A model generated the notes under the pieces. The model was given only the letters and a program-made list of their open reading frames with translations, did no database searches and was not told where the DNA came from. A program made the position numbers and the translations under genes. Positions 18,962 to 30,019 of a stretch of 64,000 nucleotides of DNA are shown one piece after another. Numbering within the stretch: position 1 is the first letter of the stretch; every line of letters begins with the position of its first letter. The DNA lies in the NCBI RefSeq assembly GCF_023898315.1, contig NC_064622.1, forward strand, positions 270,869,503 to 270,933,502, written 5' to 3'. This stretch comes from Schistocerca nitens (lineage: Eukaryota; Arthropoda; Insecta; Orthoptera; Acrididae).

Positions 18962-19560
18962 TAGAGACTTCCATACTAATACCAGTATTATTACCTGCGA
19001 AAACTGCTCTTTTACGCTTTCACGACTCTACCGTTCAATCGATTCCGATGAAATTTGGTATGGAGATAGGATGAAGCGCATGGGCAACTTTAGAAAGTTG
19101 ATCTTTTAGGGTATTATTACCATTTTTAAATAAGATCTACATCAGTGGGATGAAGCGACACTGGCGAATCTTAGTGTTTGTTGATTGTTCTGTGGCACTG
19201 CTAATCCAATGTTACTGAGTGTGTTACTGAGTGAGTGAACTGAATTGCTACACCATCTGGCATTGCTGGAGAGTTCTGACGGTAAACCCAAAAACCACAT
19301 TTAAAACTATTGTTATAAGCTTCAGAAACGTAAGTCTGATTTAGAGCATAGTTCTAAGAGAGGTCAAGCTGCGAAAGTTGCTCGAATCCTACAAACCTCA
19401 GAGCAATCTCATATCCGCTGGAACTTGGATGCAGAACGTCCGGCAGCCTTAAGAGTTACAGAGACAGTCACAAGCCCGTCGCGTTTTAGACACTGAGGGT
19501 CATACTCTTCTTGAAGACTTCAATAGAGACATAGTTTTACATGTGGAACGTTGGAGGCTC
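18962..19560 (+). other. Possible Helitron-like remnant, weak
   Basis: Two weak signals: GATTCCGATGAAATTTGGTA near 19041-19060, a phrase I associate with arthropod Helitron C-terminal coding sequence, and a plus-strand stretch near 19390-19470 reading T-S-E-Q-S-H-I-R-W-N-L-D-A-E-R-P-A-A-L-R, like the E-x-R-x-x-x-x-D-A-E-R repeats at the N-terminus of Helitron-linked helicases. Neither is enough alone. No hairpin-CTRR end was found. Confidence 0.25.
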
Positions 19561-20569
19561 TTTATAAGCCTGCATTTCAATGACATCTATTAACTAACCG
19601 TGTTAATTACAAATTAGACATCTTAGGGGGATGGATGAAAAATGTAGACGCTAAAATTTATTGAAATGGGAGGAAGAAGCGGTTGGTATGTGCTGCTCTG
19701 GTGGCAAAATCTCACCTCCAGTACTACGTGACCCAGAGGAACTGCTACAAATTCTACACCTCCACGAATGTAATGAATCGAGGACTTTTTTATAATATAA
19801 CTAGAAAATGTAATACATGCTTTCATATTCGACACACAGCAAAATAACGGAAACACGTTCATTATGTAGTTAGATACCAGCACTGCATACATTTTTTATG
19901 CATGCATCTCAACACCAGTATATACACGGACATCTCGTGAAGTTACTAGCTTGCTTACTTACCATCGCCTATCATAACAAAACCACCGATATGCGAGTGA
20001 ATCAGCGGCTAACAGCTAGTATTATTATAAAATACGGCTGAGAACCGCATGCCGTGCAGATACTTGATTCGGGCAGCATGCGGCCCCCGGGGCACAGTTT
20101 GAAGACCACTTCATTTGACAGGTACACAACCATATTTTTTGGCTGTGCTAGCCACGTATGAAACGTTTCTCTGTTTTTCTTCTGACAGCAGTTGCTTACT
20201 AACGATAGCAGCGAGCTAAATATGTACAATTTCTCTGCCACTGCACTGTTTTGTTATACTAGTGGTGGGGAGTAGGCATACATGGAGTCAAACATTCATT
20301 CATAAAGTATGTTATTCACATTAAGCGTGAACATCTTTGGTATTGTTACTCAAGAGTAATCTGCCGTTCTAATACAGAGATTTAAAATAGAACTAAGGAA
20401 TATTCCCTGCACAAGTGATAAATATTGTAGGTACTGTAGGCATATTATGTAGTTCTCACTGAATGATACGATTGTAGGTAATAATATATTTTCTGCATAC
20501 AATTCTGCTGTAGAGTTATTTTTAAAGATTCTCTGGAAATACTATCTGTGACAGATTGCCTATTGGCTT
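19561..20569. other. Spacer, no gene recognised
   Basis: No protein or RNA motif is recognised on either strand in this AT-rich stretch. Confidence 0.35.
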
Positions 20570-20571
20570 TT

Positions 20572-20766
20572 GTCTCGTTTTCTTCGGCCGACATTTGTTT
20601 GATGACTTTTCTGACGTTTCGCCAGCAAGAGTGGCTGGCGTTGTCAAAGCTTCATCTTGCATTGCTGGTGGTGGAGGGCGAAGCTTTGACAATGCCAGCC
20701 ACTCATGCTGGCGAAACGTCAGAAAGATCATCAAACAAACGTTGGCCGAAGAACCCGAGAAAGACG
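20572..20766. repeat. Fold-back repeat with arms of about 85 bp
   Basis: The left arm (20572-20653) contains TTCTTCGGCCGAC, GACGTTTCGCCAGC and TTGTCAAAGCTTC. The right arm (20679-20766) contains their complements GAAGCTTTGACAA, GCTGGCGAAACGTC and GTTGGCCGAAGAA in mirrored order, with a loop of about 25 bases. The arms differ at about one in eight positions. Most likely a fold-back MITE. Confidence 0.75.
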
Positions 20767-20959
20767 ACAACAGGTCATTTGTTAACAAGTGGCCATGTGA
20801 GCCTTAACAGCTTTATAATACTATGTTTGTATCTCACTTTAAAAGAGGGGTCTTATGATTTACGGATAGTTTCCTGTGTCGTATGCTAAATCGTAATGAT
20901 CACATGGCCTGACTGCAGTATTACGTCGTTTAAATTTTGATCCCCTCTCCTTATTTTGT

Positions 20960-22217
20960 TCATCTACATTTACATCATACTCCGTAAGCCACATAATGGT
21001 GTGTGGCGGAGCGTACTTTCGGTACCACTATCTGATCCCTCCAACTCTGTTCCACTCGCGAATAGTGCGTGGGAAGAATTATTGTCAGTAAGCCTCTGTA
21101 TTGGCTCTAATTTCTCGAATTTTCCGCTCGTGGTCAATACCCGAGATGTGTGTGGGGGAACTAATATGTCATCCGACTCCTCCTGAAAAGTGATGTCCCG
21201 AAATTTCAGTAGTAAATCTCTCTGTGATGCACAACGCCTCTCTTGTAACGTCTGCCAGTGGAGTTTGTTTAGTATCTCCGTAACGCTCTCTCGTCAGCTA
21301 AACGATGCAGAGACGAGACGCGCCGCTCTTCGTTGGATCTTCTCTATCTTCTCTATCAGTCCTACCTGACAGGGATCCCAGACAGATGAACAATACTCAA
21401 GAATCGGCCGAACAAGCGCCTTACAAGCCACTTCTTTCGTGGATGAGTTACATTTCCTTAAGATTCTTCCGATGAATCTGAGTCTGATGTCTGCTTTCCC
21501 ACTATGTTTTATGTGGTCATTCCACTTATGGTCGCTCTGGATACTTACGCCTAGATATTTTACGGCAGACGCTATCTCCAGCTGTTTGTCATCAATAGTG
21601 TAGCTGTACAGTAGTGGACTTCTTTTCTTATTTATGCTTAATATCTTACATTTATTTACGTTCAGGATCAACTGCCAGAGCCTGCATCATTCCTCAATTC
21701 TCTGCAGGTCGTTCTGCAAATTCTTACGATCTTCTGGCGTTGCTTCTTTGGTATAGGCAACTGCATCATCTGCGAATAGCCTTAAAGAGCATCCGACGCT
21801 TTCTACTAGAGCATTTATATACACTGTAAACAGTAAAGGTCCTATCACACTTCCCTGTGGTACTCCGGATATTACCTTTACATCTGTCGATTTAGTTCTG
21901 TTAGGAGGGACGTGTTGAGTTCTGTCTTCAAGAAAGTCTCGAATCCAATCGCAAGTCTCCTCCGATACTCTGCAAGCTCGTAATTTTTTCATTAAATGCG
22001 AGACGGTGTCAAATGCCTTACTGAAATCAAGGAACACGGCATCAACCTGAACACTGTTGCCCACTGCGCTGTGGATCTCATGGAGGAACTGAGCGAGCTG
22101 AGTTTCGCAGGATCGCTGTTTGCGGAATCCATGTTGATTTTTATAGAGGAGATGTTCATTTTCCAAAAACGTCATAACTCTTGAGCATAAAACGTGTTCT
22201 ATAATTCTACAACAGAC
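20960..22217 (-). pseudogene. CR1/L2-like LINE copy L1, RT and 3' end
   Basis: Minus-strand non-LTR reverse transcriptase, 5'-truncated. It reads R-I-I-E-H-V, N-Q-H-G-F-R-K-Q-R-S-C-E-T-Q-L, V-F-L-D-F-S-K-A-F-D-T-V-S-H, S-G-V-P-Q-G-S-V-I-G-P-L-L-F and L-F-A-D-D-A-V-A-Y. The catalytic F-A-D-D is intact. A TGA follows at 21687-21689 and the same frame then continues through Y-L-G-V-S-I-Q-S-D and E-Y-C-S-S-V-W-D-P. The 3' end lies near 20960 with a CATCTACATTTACATC tail, the complement of the family's (ATGTAG)n ending. Its 5' part continues at 25117-25217 because LINE L2 is inserted in between. Confidence 0.85.
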
Positions 22218-25116
22218 GGGCGTGCACATGGGGGTTTTTTGGGCTAGGCAGTAGTGCGAGGTGTCCTGATGAACACTCACCAGTCGCCGTGCAGGCAGGG
22301 AAATCAGGACGCGCTCAGTGTAAAGACACTTCAGCTATCAAGATATTAGCAGTAAATTTTCAGAGTGTTCGGAATAGAGTTCCTGAATTTACTGCCCTCC
22401 AGGAAGCGTGTGGCGCGCAAATTATTCTCGGGACCGGGACCTGGCTGAACCCTGAGATGGGAAGTTCTGAAATATTTAGTGAGGGTTGGAACGTGTATCG
22501 GAAAGACAGATTAGACACCGTATGAGGTGGTGTCTTCATTGCAGTTGACAAAAATATTGTGTCTACTGAGGTCGAAGTAGAGTGTGATTGTGAAGTTATC
22601 TGGACACGTTTAACAGGGCTAGGGGAAATAAAGTTAATTGTGGGGTGTTATTAGCGGCCACCAGGTTCCACCTGTTCTAGAATCATTCAAAGGGAGTCTA
22701 CATTCTGTATCGCAGAAGTACCCGGATCATGCTATATTAGTCGGAGGCGACTTCAATCTACCTAGTATAGACTGGGATGTCTATGGATTCATTACAGGTG
22801 GTACAGACAAGCCGTCGTGTGAATTACTTTTGAACACATTATCCGAAAACTGTCTTGAGCAGCTAAATCGACAGCCAACGCGTAATGGAAATATTTTAGC
22901 TCTGGTAGCCACGAACAGACCAGACCTCATCGACGGTGTCAGTGTTGATACAGTGATCATGATGCTGTCATTACGACTATGGTTACGAAAGTTAAAAAGT
23001 CGGTCAAGAAGGCTAGGAGAGTATTCTTACTAGAAAGAGCAGATAAGCAGTTGTTAGCATCCCACTTAGTAAATGAATCGACTTCATTTACTTCCGGTAC
23101 GATGCACGTGGAAGAATTATGGGCAAATTTTAAACACATTGTAAATCACGCATTGGACAAGTACGTGCCGAAAAAGTGGGACACGGACGGAAAAGACTCA
23201 CCGTGGTTTAACAGCGCAATTCGGAGAATGCTGAGGAAGCAAAGGCAGTTGCACTCGCGCTACAAGAACGATCGGGAGAATGAGGACAGGCAAAAGTTAG
23301 TAGAGATTCGTGCTGCTGTAAAAAGAGCGATACGCGAAGCATTCAACCACTACCACCGTCGTACCTTAGCAAAAGATCTTGCTGAAAACCCAAGGAAATT
23401 CTGGTCTTACATAAAATCGGTAAGCGGGTCGAAGGCTTCCATCCAGTCACTCACTGATCAGTCTGACCTGGTAACGGAAGACAGCAAAACGAAAGCTGAA
23501 ATTTTAAATTTAGCATTTGAGAAATCTTTCACGCAAGAGGATCGTACAAACATACCGCCGTTTGAGTCTCGTACAGATTCCCGTATGGAGGACATACTGA
23601 TAGACATCCCTGGGGTTGTGAAGCAGCTGAATGGGTTGAAAATAAATAAATTACCAGGACCTGATGGGATTCCAATTCGGTTTTGCAGAGACTACTCTAC
23701 TGCATTGGCTCCTTACTTAGCTTGCATTTATCGCGAATCTCTTGCCCAACGTAAAGTCCCCGACTGCAAAAAAGCGCAGGTGACGTCTGTATATAAGAAC
23801 GGCAGAAGAACGGATCCTCAAAATTACAGACCAATATCCTTAGCATCGGTTTGTTGCAGGATTCTCGAACATATTCTCAGTTCGAATATAATTAATTTCC
23901 TTGAGACAGAGAAGTTGCTGTCCATGCATCAGCACGGCTTTAGAAAGCATCGCTCCTGCGAAACGCAACTCGCCCTTTTTTCACATGATATCTTGCGAAC
24001 CATGGATGAAGGGTATCGGACGGATGCCATATTCGTTGACTTCCGGAAAGCGTTTGACTCGGTGCACCACTGCACAGTCCTAACTAAGGTACGAGCATAT
24101 GGGATTGGTTTCCAAGTATGTGAGTGGCTCGAAGACTTCTTAAGTAATAGAACCCAGTACGTTGTCCTCGATGGTGAGTGTTCATCGGGGGAGAGGGTAT
24201 CATCTGGAGTGCCCCAGGGAAGTGTGGTAGGACCGCTGTTGTTTTCTATCTACATAAATGAGCTTTTGGATAGGGTGGATAGCAATGTGCGGCTGTTTGC
24301 TGAAGTTGCTGTGGTGTACGGGAAGGTGTCGTCGTTGAGTGACTGTAGGAGGGTACAAGATGACTTGGACAGGATTTGTGATTGGTGTAAAGAATGGCAG
24401 CTAACTCTAAATATAGATAAATGTAAATTAATGCAGATGAATAGGAAAAAGAATCCCGTAATGTTTGAATACTCCATTAGTAGTGTAGCGCTTGACACAG
24501 TAACGTCGATTAAATATTTGGGCGTAACATTGCAGGGCGGTATGAAGTGGGACAAGCATGTAATGGCAGTTGTGGAGAAGGCGGACAGTCGTCTTCGGTT
24601 CATTGGTAGAATTTTGGGAAGATGTGGTTCATTTGTAAAGGAGACCGCTTATAAAAGACTAATACGACCTATTCTTGAGTACTGCTCGAGCGTTTGGGAT
24701 CCTTATCAGGTCGGATTGAGGGAGGACATGAAGCAATTCAGAGGCGGGCTGCTAGATTTGTTACTGGTAGGTTTGGTCATCACGCGAGTGTTACGGAAAT
24801 GCTTCAGGAACTCGGGTGGGAGTCTCCAGAGGAAAGAAGGCGTTCTTTTCGTGAATCGCTACTGAGGAAATTTAGGGAACCAGCATTTGAGGCTGACTGC
24901 AGTACAATTTTACTGCCGGCAACTTACATTTCGCGGAAAGACCACAAAGATAAGATAAGAGAGATTAGGGCTCGTACAGAGGCATATAGGCAGTCATTTT
25001 TCCCTCGTTCTGTTTGGGAGTGGAACAGGGAGAGAAGATGCTAGTTGTGGTACGAGGTACTCTCCGCCACGCACCGTATGGTGGATTGCGGATTATGTAT
25101 GTAGATGTAGATGTAG
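22218..25116 (+). mobile_element. CR1/L2-like LINE copy L2, near full-length ORF2, nested in L1
   Basis: A plus-strand LINE with short 5' leader, endonuclease, RT, C-terminal domain and a 3' end with GTAGATGTAGATGTAGAT. It interrupts L1: minus-strand L1 coding stops at about 22217 and resumes at 25117 with the complement of a region encoding the block just upstream. No clear target duplication is seen; a few target bases seem lost and GATATA is shared at the 3' junction. L1 and L2 belong to the same family in opposite orientation. Confidence 0.85.
22340..25044 (+). pseudogene. LINE L2 ORF2: endonuclease plus reverse transcriptase, broken
   Basis: Order: APE endonuclease (V-N-F-Q-S-V-R-N near 22355; V-G-G-D-F-N-L-P-S-I-D-W near 22740-22770; N-R-P-D-L-I-D near 22920), then an RT frame 22979-24865 of 628 codons. 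RT blocks are L-P-G-P-D-G-I-P near 23655, N-Y-R-P-I-S-L-A-S near 23825, H-G-F-R-K-H-R-S-C-E-T-Q-L near 23935, F-V-D-F-R-K-A-F-D-S-V near 24035 and S-S-G-V-P-Q-G-S-V-V-G-P near 24205. The catalytic box is F-A-E-V in place of F-A-D-D (near 24297), which removes the catalytic aspartates. Lesions: a stop near 22524, frame changes near 22645, 22965 and 24730. The end continues in another frame to 25044. Confidence 0.85.
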
Positions 25117-25217
25117 ATATAGAGCTATAATTGTGTTGACCTGTCTTACGTCCTTTCTTAAAAGCGGGAATACCCTGTGCTTTTTTCCAGTCGTTAAGTA
25201 CCTTTAGTTGCTCAAGC
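25117..25217 (-). pseudogene. 5' remainder of LINE L1
   Basis: On the minus strand this encodes L-N-D-W-K-K-A-Q-G-I-P-A-F-K-K-G-R-K followed by N-Y-S-S-I, equivalent to W-K-x-A-Q-V-x-P-V-F-K-K-G...N-Y-R-P-I in sister copies. It joins directly onto the L1 block ending at 22217 if L2 is removed. The L1 copy is truncated just beyond 25217. Confidence 0.75.
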
Positions 25218-25421
25218 GAGTAATATTAATAACCGAACTACTGCAGCTGCTTAAAAATTTTTGGGCTCCCTATAGTTTGAATTGTGTAAATACTTCTACA
25301 ACGAAAAGTAACGTCACTGACTGATAATTCCATATAACTTTTTTTACTTCATGTATTATACCCCGTAAAATGATCATGAAAGGAGTTTTTGGGACATCTA
25401 CTAGGTACAGGATCACACATG

Positions 25422-25864
25422 TGTTCCGACGTAACGTCCGACGCCGGCACTCCAGGTGGGAACGGTAGAACAGAGAGGGCTGTGAGACGGCGCCAGCCAA
25501 TAGTACTCTGACCGACCCCTCTCTAGAGCGACACCGAGAGAGCAGCGGCCTCTAGGCGAAGAGGACATAAATAAGCGCTGTAGACGCCTGGCCGCAGCCC
25601 ACTTGAAGACTAGCCGTTCTACGAGCTCTGCAGCAGCGGCTTACGAACTGCACTATTTCACTGTATCATGAATTGTATATACTGAAGAGGCTTCTTATTT
25701 CTCTGTCATTCATTGATTACGCCATATCTATTTTTCCAAAAGTTTTGTAATCATTTCCTTTTGTAATAAACTTCATTAATACGATTTGCTAGCATTATTG
25801 TCTAGCGATCCGAGAAAGCAGGTTTCCTAGGCACCTATATTCGACGAGTAAGCAGGACCCAACA
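25422..25864 (+). mobile_element. Solo LTR 1 (443 bp), 5-bp TSD ACATG
   Basis: The segment begins TGTTCCGACG and ends GGACCCAACA, and ACATG flanks both ends (25417-25421 and 25865-25869). ACATAAATAAGCGC near 25565 looks like a TATA box and AATAAACTTC near 25764 a polyadenylation signal, about 200 bases apart, which fits the U3-R-U5 order on the plus strand. No internal retroelement sequence and no second LTR are present. Confidence 0.85.
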
Positions 25865-25961
25865 ACATGTGTAATAGAAATGGCTCAGAGTTAGACGAAC
25901 TTTGATTTTTGTCACAAATAGAAACCATCTTTGAATCAAAATTAAACTTAGATTTGCTGAT

Positions 25962-26217
25962 GATGAAGTCCCATACTCCTTAACAGAGCGTAGGGGACGA
26001 TGCGGGAGACCCGCACCGCTGTACTACGCAAGGTCCTAGTGGAGGTGGTTTGCCATTGCCTTCCGCCGACCGTAATGGGTATGAATGATGATGAAGACGA
26101 CACAACAACACCCAGTCATCTAGAGGCAGGTGAAAACCCCTGACCCCGCCGGTAATCGAACCCTGGACCCTGAGCTCGGGAAGCGAGAACGCTACCGGGA
26201 GACCACGAGCTGCGGAC
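25962..26217 (-). mobile_element. SINE-B copy (256 bp), 18-bp TSD
   Basis: Minus-strand SINE with a tRNA-like head (GTCCGCAGCTCGTGGTC at the 5' end, GGTTCGATTACCGG as B box) and its own body containing GGCAATGGCAAACCACCTCC and a tail GGGACTTCATC. AAACTTAGATTT-CTGAT occurs at 25944-25961 and 26218-26235 with one difference, an 18-base duplication. The head, but not the body, is shared with the SINE at 36253-36467. Confidence 0.88.
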
Positions 26218-26404
26218 AAACTTAGATTTACTGATCTTTTATTTTGGTTCTTCGGCACCTAGTATTTATGTGAGTACTATCACAAAAATTAAACTGTCAG
26301 CCCAAAGTTTAGTTAGTGCAGTGCTAATGATTGAACCTTCCTCCTTCATTTGCAGGTGTTTCTGTAGTTCTGCGCTAATTGCGCCATCAGAGGAGAGTTC
26401 CAAA

Positions 26405-27652
26405 ATGGAGTGTGTTACGAACGCGCGTATAAAACAGCGATGTGTGATTGAATTCCTCACTGCTGAAACAATTGTGCCGATTGAAATCCTTCGACGTTTG
26501 CTGGAGGTGTATGGGGTCGATGCGGTAGACGTGAGCAAAGTGAGGCGATGGGTACGCCATTTTCAAGGTGGTGAAAAGAGCATGGATGACAAGTCATGGC
26601 CCGGTCGGCTCTGTGCGGCAGTCATCCCTTGCAATGAAGAGCGTCTTGGTCAACTCATCGGCGGACAACGGCCCTCTAATTGTGCAAAGCTGAATGTCGG
26701 CTTTAATGCCTTGGAAACAACGTTGGAACATCTTGGTTATCGCAAAGTCTGTGCGAGATGGATGCCACGGGTGCTTACAGAAAAACAAAAAGCTCGTCTA
26801 ATTGGACCTGCTGGACCAATGTGAAGCTGAAGGTGACAATATTCTGAATAGCAACGTCACCGGAGATGAGACGTGGTGTCACCACTACCAGCCGGAATCC
26901 AAAAGACAGTTCATGCAATGGTGACATGCGAATTCTCCTCAAAGAAGAAATTCAAGACACAGTCGTTTGCAGGCAAAGTGATGTGCACAGTTTTCTGGGA
27001 TGTGGTTCTGGGGTGTGGTTCTTTTGGATGTCCTGGAGCCTTGAGAAGCTGTCAGTTGAGCACGCTACAGGACGACACTGGATAAGATGAAAGCCCGAAT
27101 TTCGAGGGTAAGGTCAGAGAAGAAGACCAACTTTCGCCTGCAGCATTATAACGCTAGGCCCCAAGTGAGTTCTGCGACCACGCAACTCATTGCAAAATTC
27201 GCCTGTTTTGTCTTACCACATCCACCGTACAGTCCCGATTTAGCGCCGAGAGACTTCCACCTCGCAGCGAGGAGTGGCTGCGCGGTTTGAGGCGCCATGT
27301 CACGAATTGCGCGGCCCCTCCCGCCGGAAGTTCGAGTCCTCCCTCGGGCAGGCGTGTGTGTGTGGTTCCTAGCATAAGTTAAGTTAGTTTAAGTAGTGTG
27401 TAAGTCTAGGGACCGATGACCTCAGCAGTTTGGTCCCTTAGGAATTCACACAGATTTGAACATTTGAACTTCCACCTCTTTGGGCCTCTGGAAGATGGAC
27501 TATGTGGCGGTCATTTTCAAGACTCGGATGCTGTTGTCAAAACTGCAAGGAAGTCGTTAGCCTCAGATGGTTCCGGTTCTTACAAGAACGGCATGCAGGG
27601 TCTGGTTCTTCGCTGGCATAAGTGCATAATGAATGGTGGTGACTATGTGTAA
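26405..27652 (+). pseudogene. Mariner transposase, split by a SINE
   Basis: Starts at an ATG at 26405 (M-E-C-V-T-N-A-R-I-K-Q-R). The helix-turn-helix part includes V-R-R-W-V-R-H-F-Q-G-G-E and R-W-M-P-R-V-L-T-E-K-Q-K. A stop at about 26822 breaks it. G-D-E-T-W-C-H-H-Y follows near 26863 (first Asp present), then Q-H-Y-N-A-R-P-Q, where the second catalytic Asp is replaced by Tyr. Y-S-P-D-L-A-P-R-D-F-H-L leads to the SINE at 27264. The protein resumes with F-H-L-F-G-P-L-E-D-G-L and ends R-W-H-K-C-I-M-N-G-G-D-Y-V at 27652. Family length is about 345 residues. Several frame changes; inactive. TIRs were not resolved. Confidence 0.85.
27264..27477 (+). mobile_element. SINE-C copy, 11-bp TSD ACTTCCACCTC
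   Basis: Plus-strand SINE with a tRNA-like head (GAGTGGCTGCGCGGTTTGAG; AAGTTCGAGTCCTC as B box), then GTTAGTTTAAGTAGT, GTCTAGGGACCGATGACCTC, AGCAGTTTGGTCCCTTAGG. ACTTCCACCTC lies at 27253-27263 and 27478-27488. The centre resembles the SINE-A centre, while head and 3' end differ. It is inserted in the mariner transposase between codons for D-F-H-L and F-G-P. Confidence 0.88.
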
Positions 27653-28207
27653 AAATGATAGTCTGTAGCTGAAATATTGCTCTATTTAGCTGTGCTGTTG
27701 TGATTTATGTATCTCCTGTGGTTTCCATTAGTAAAAAGGGAAGGCATTACTTTCGGAACGATCCTCGTACGCTTAAATTTGTCACCGCAACTGCATTAGC
27801 AGTCAGCTGTGGGCAAAGTAAATATTAATAGGTGTGTTACGTGTAAATAAATAATTATGTTATGTGATCCCTCTATTGGTGTGTTCAAAATGTTTTAGTA
27901 GTGGAGGAAAATTAATTCAGCCTTACAGCGATGAAAAGGCGAGAAACTGTTGCATTGTGCACGTCGTTTAAATTTATTAATTCTTTGCTACTTACTTTAT
28001 CCGCACCACACTTTGCAGACGTATCCACATGTGCTGCTGAATGAATCTGCGAAACTGTATCATTGTGTGACAGATAGATCAGAAGACATTACGTCATAAA
28101 CACTGAGATGCGTGAAAATATGTCACAACATGCATGACGTTTAAGTTTATTTGCAGCATATTTCACAGACGGTATCAACATATGCCGCTGAACTGTATCT
28201 ATACAAG
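27653..28207. other. Spacer, no gene recognised
   Basis: No coding or RNA motif recognised; it presumably holds the 3' flank of the mariner element. Confidence 0.35.
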
Positions 28208-28552
28208 TACACTGAATCGCCAAAAAAATTGGTATGGCCATGCGTATTCAATACAAAGATACGTAAACAGGCAGAATACGGTGCTACGGTAGGCAGTGCC
28301 TATATACACACATCAAAAAAAGTTTTGCAACACCCCGTTCCCAGAACTCCTGAAGATAGACGTTGACTGCGGATACTGTATCACAGGCACAGTCCATTTG
28401 ACTGTTCAGAGACGTCACTAAACCGGCCCAAAGATGTAAACAACCATGCATGAGCAGCGCCTATTAGACGGAGAGGTCTGACAGCCGATCAGTTCCAGTC
28501 AGTCCACCAGAAAGGAGGTAGGTACACGGTTCGTGTTGTCTGTAGTTCAACC

Positions 28553-29757
28553 ATGCCTGGACGGTCAATACTGCGGTTTGATCGCGTCCGTATTGCTACT
28601 TTGTGCCTCGAAGGGCTCTCAACAAAGGAAGTGTCCAGGCGTCTCCGAATGAACCAAAGCGATGTTGTTAGACGTTGAGGAGATACAGAGAGACAGGAAC
28701 TGTCGATGACATGCCGTGCTCAGGCCACCCAAGGGCTACCTACTACTGCAGTGGATGACCGCTGGATGTTGAATAAATGCTTTTCGTGCAGCAACAGGAC
28801 GTCGTGTTACGACGCAAACCGTGCGCAATAGGCTAAATGATGCGCAACTTCACTCCCGACGTCCATAGCGAGGTCCATCTTTGCAACCACGACAACATGC
28901 AGCGCGGTACAGATGGGCCCAACAACATGCCAAATAGACCGCTCAGGACTGACATCATGTTCTCTTTACTGATGAGTGTCGCATGTGCCTTCAACCAGAT
29001 AATCGTCGGAGACGTGTTTGAAGGCAACCCGGTCAGTATGAACGCCTTAGATACACTGTCCAGCGAGTGCAGTAAGGTGGAGGTTCCCTGCTGTTTTGGG
29101 GTGGCACTATGTGGGGCCGCCGTACACCGCTGGTGGTCATGAAAGGCGCCGTAATGGCTGTACGATACGTGAATGCCATCCTCCGACCGATTGTGCAACC
29201 ATATCGGCAGCATATTGGCGAGGCATTCGTCTTCATGGACGACAATTCGCGCCTCCATCGTGCACACCTTGTGAATGACTTACTTCAGCCGGCCGGTGTG
29301 GCCGAGCGGTTCTAGGCGGTTCAGTCTGGAACCACGTTCGAATCCTGCCCCGGGCATGGATGTGTGTAATGTCCTTAGGTTAGTTAGGTTTAAGTAGTTC
29401 TAAGTTCTAGGGGACTGATGACCTCAGATGTTAAGTCCCATAGTGCTCAGAGCCATTTGAACCATTTTGAACCACTTACTTCAGGATAACGACATCGCTC
29501 GACTAGAGTGGCCAACATGTTCTCCAAACTTGAACCCTATCGAACATGCCTGGGATAGATTGAAAAGGGCTGTTTATGGACATCGTAGCCTACCAACCAC
29601 CTGCCGGGGGGGGGGGGGGGGGGGGGGGAGTCTACGCCGGATCACCGTTGAGAAGTGGGTCAATCTGGACCCACAGTGCCTTGATGAACTTGTGGATAGT
29701 ATGCCACGACGAGTAGTGGCATGCATCAATGCAAGAGGACGTGCTACCGAGTATTAG
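28553..29757 (+). pseudogene. Tc1 (DD34E) transposase, broken
   Basis: It begins M-P-G-R-S-I-L-R-F-D with a helix-turn-helix G-L-S-T-K-E-V-S-R-R-L-R-M, then a TGA near 28677. A first catalytic block (L-F-T-D-E-like) is only partly readable near 28970. F-M-D-D-N-S-R-L-H-R near 29235 gives the second Asp and P-N-L-N-P-I-E-H-A-W the Glu; with the SINE removed the spacing is 34 residues. It ends I-N-A-R-G-R-A-T-E-Y at 29757. Besides stops, it carries a 23-G run at 29606-29628, which encodes Gly repeats where sisters have an ordinary linker. Inactive. Confidence 0.8.
29289..29473 (+). mobile_element. SINE-A copy with shortened head, 11-bp TSD
   Basis: ACTTACTTCAG occurs at 29278-29288 and 29474-29484. 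The SINE keeps the A box but lacks about 20 bases between TCTGGAACCAC and GTTCGAATCC that other copies have (the CGACCGCTACGGTCGCAG part), so the tRNA-like variable region is deleted. The tail repeats ACCATTTTGAACCA. It splits the Tc1 transposase gene between its second Asp and Glu. Confidence 0.92.
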
Positions 29758-30019
29758 AGGTACCGGTGTATACAGCAGTCTGGACCACCACCTTTGAAGG
29801 TCTCGCTGTATGGTGGTACAAAATGCAATGTGTGGTTGTCATGAGCAGCAAAAAGGACGGAAATGATGTTTATGTTGATCTCTATTTCAATTTCCTGTAG
29901 AGGTTCCGGAACTCTCGGAACCGAGATGCTGCAAAACTTTTATTGATGTGTGTAAGACAACAAGTATCTGACGCAGTTGTTAGGTCGATTGCTACTGCTA
30001 CAACGGCAGGAGATTTATG

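Larger units (their letters stand above)
28307..29952 (+). mobile_element. Tc1 (DD34E) element nested in DD36E copy 1, itself split by a SINE
   Basis: TA at 28305-28306 and 29953-29954. The left end CACACATCAAAAAAAGTTTT matches inverted CACACATCAATAAAAGTTTT at the right, each followed by GCA-CA and a similar block over about 45 bases. It encodes one decayed Tc1 transposase (28553-29757). Without the SINE and its duplicated target it would be about 1450 bases long, a normal Tc1 size. Confidence 0.9.
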
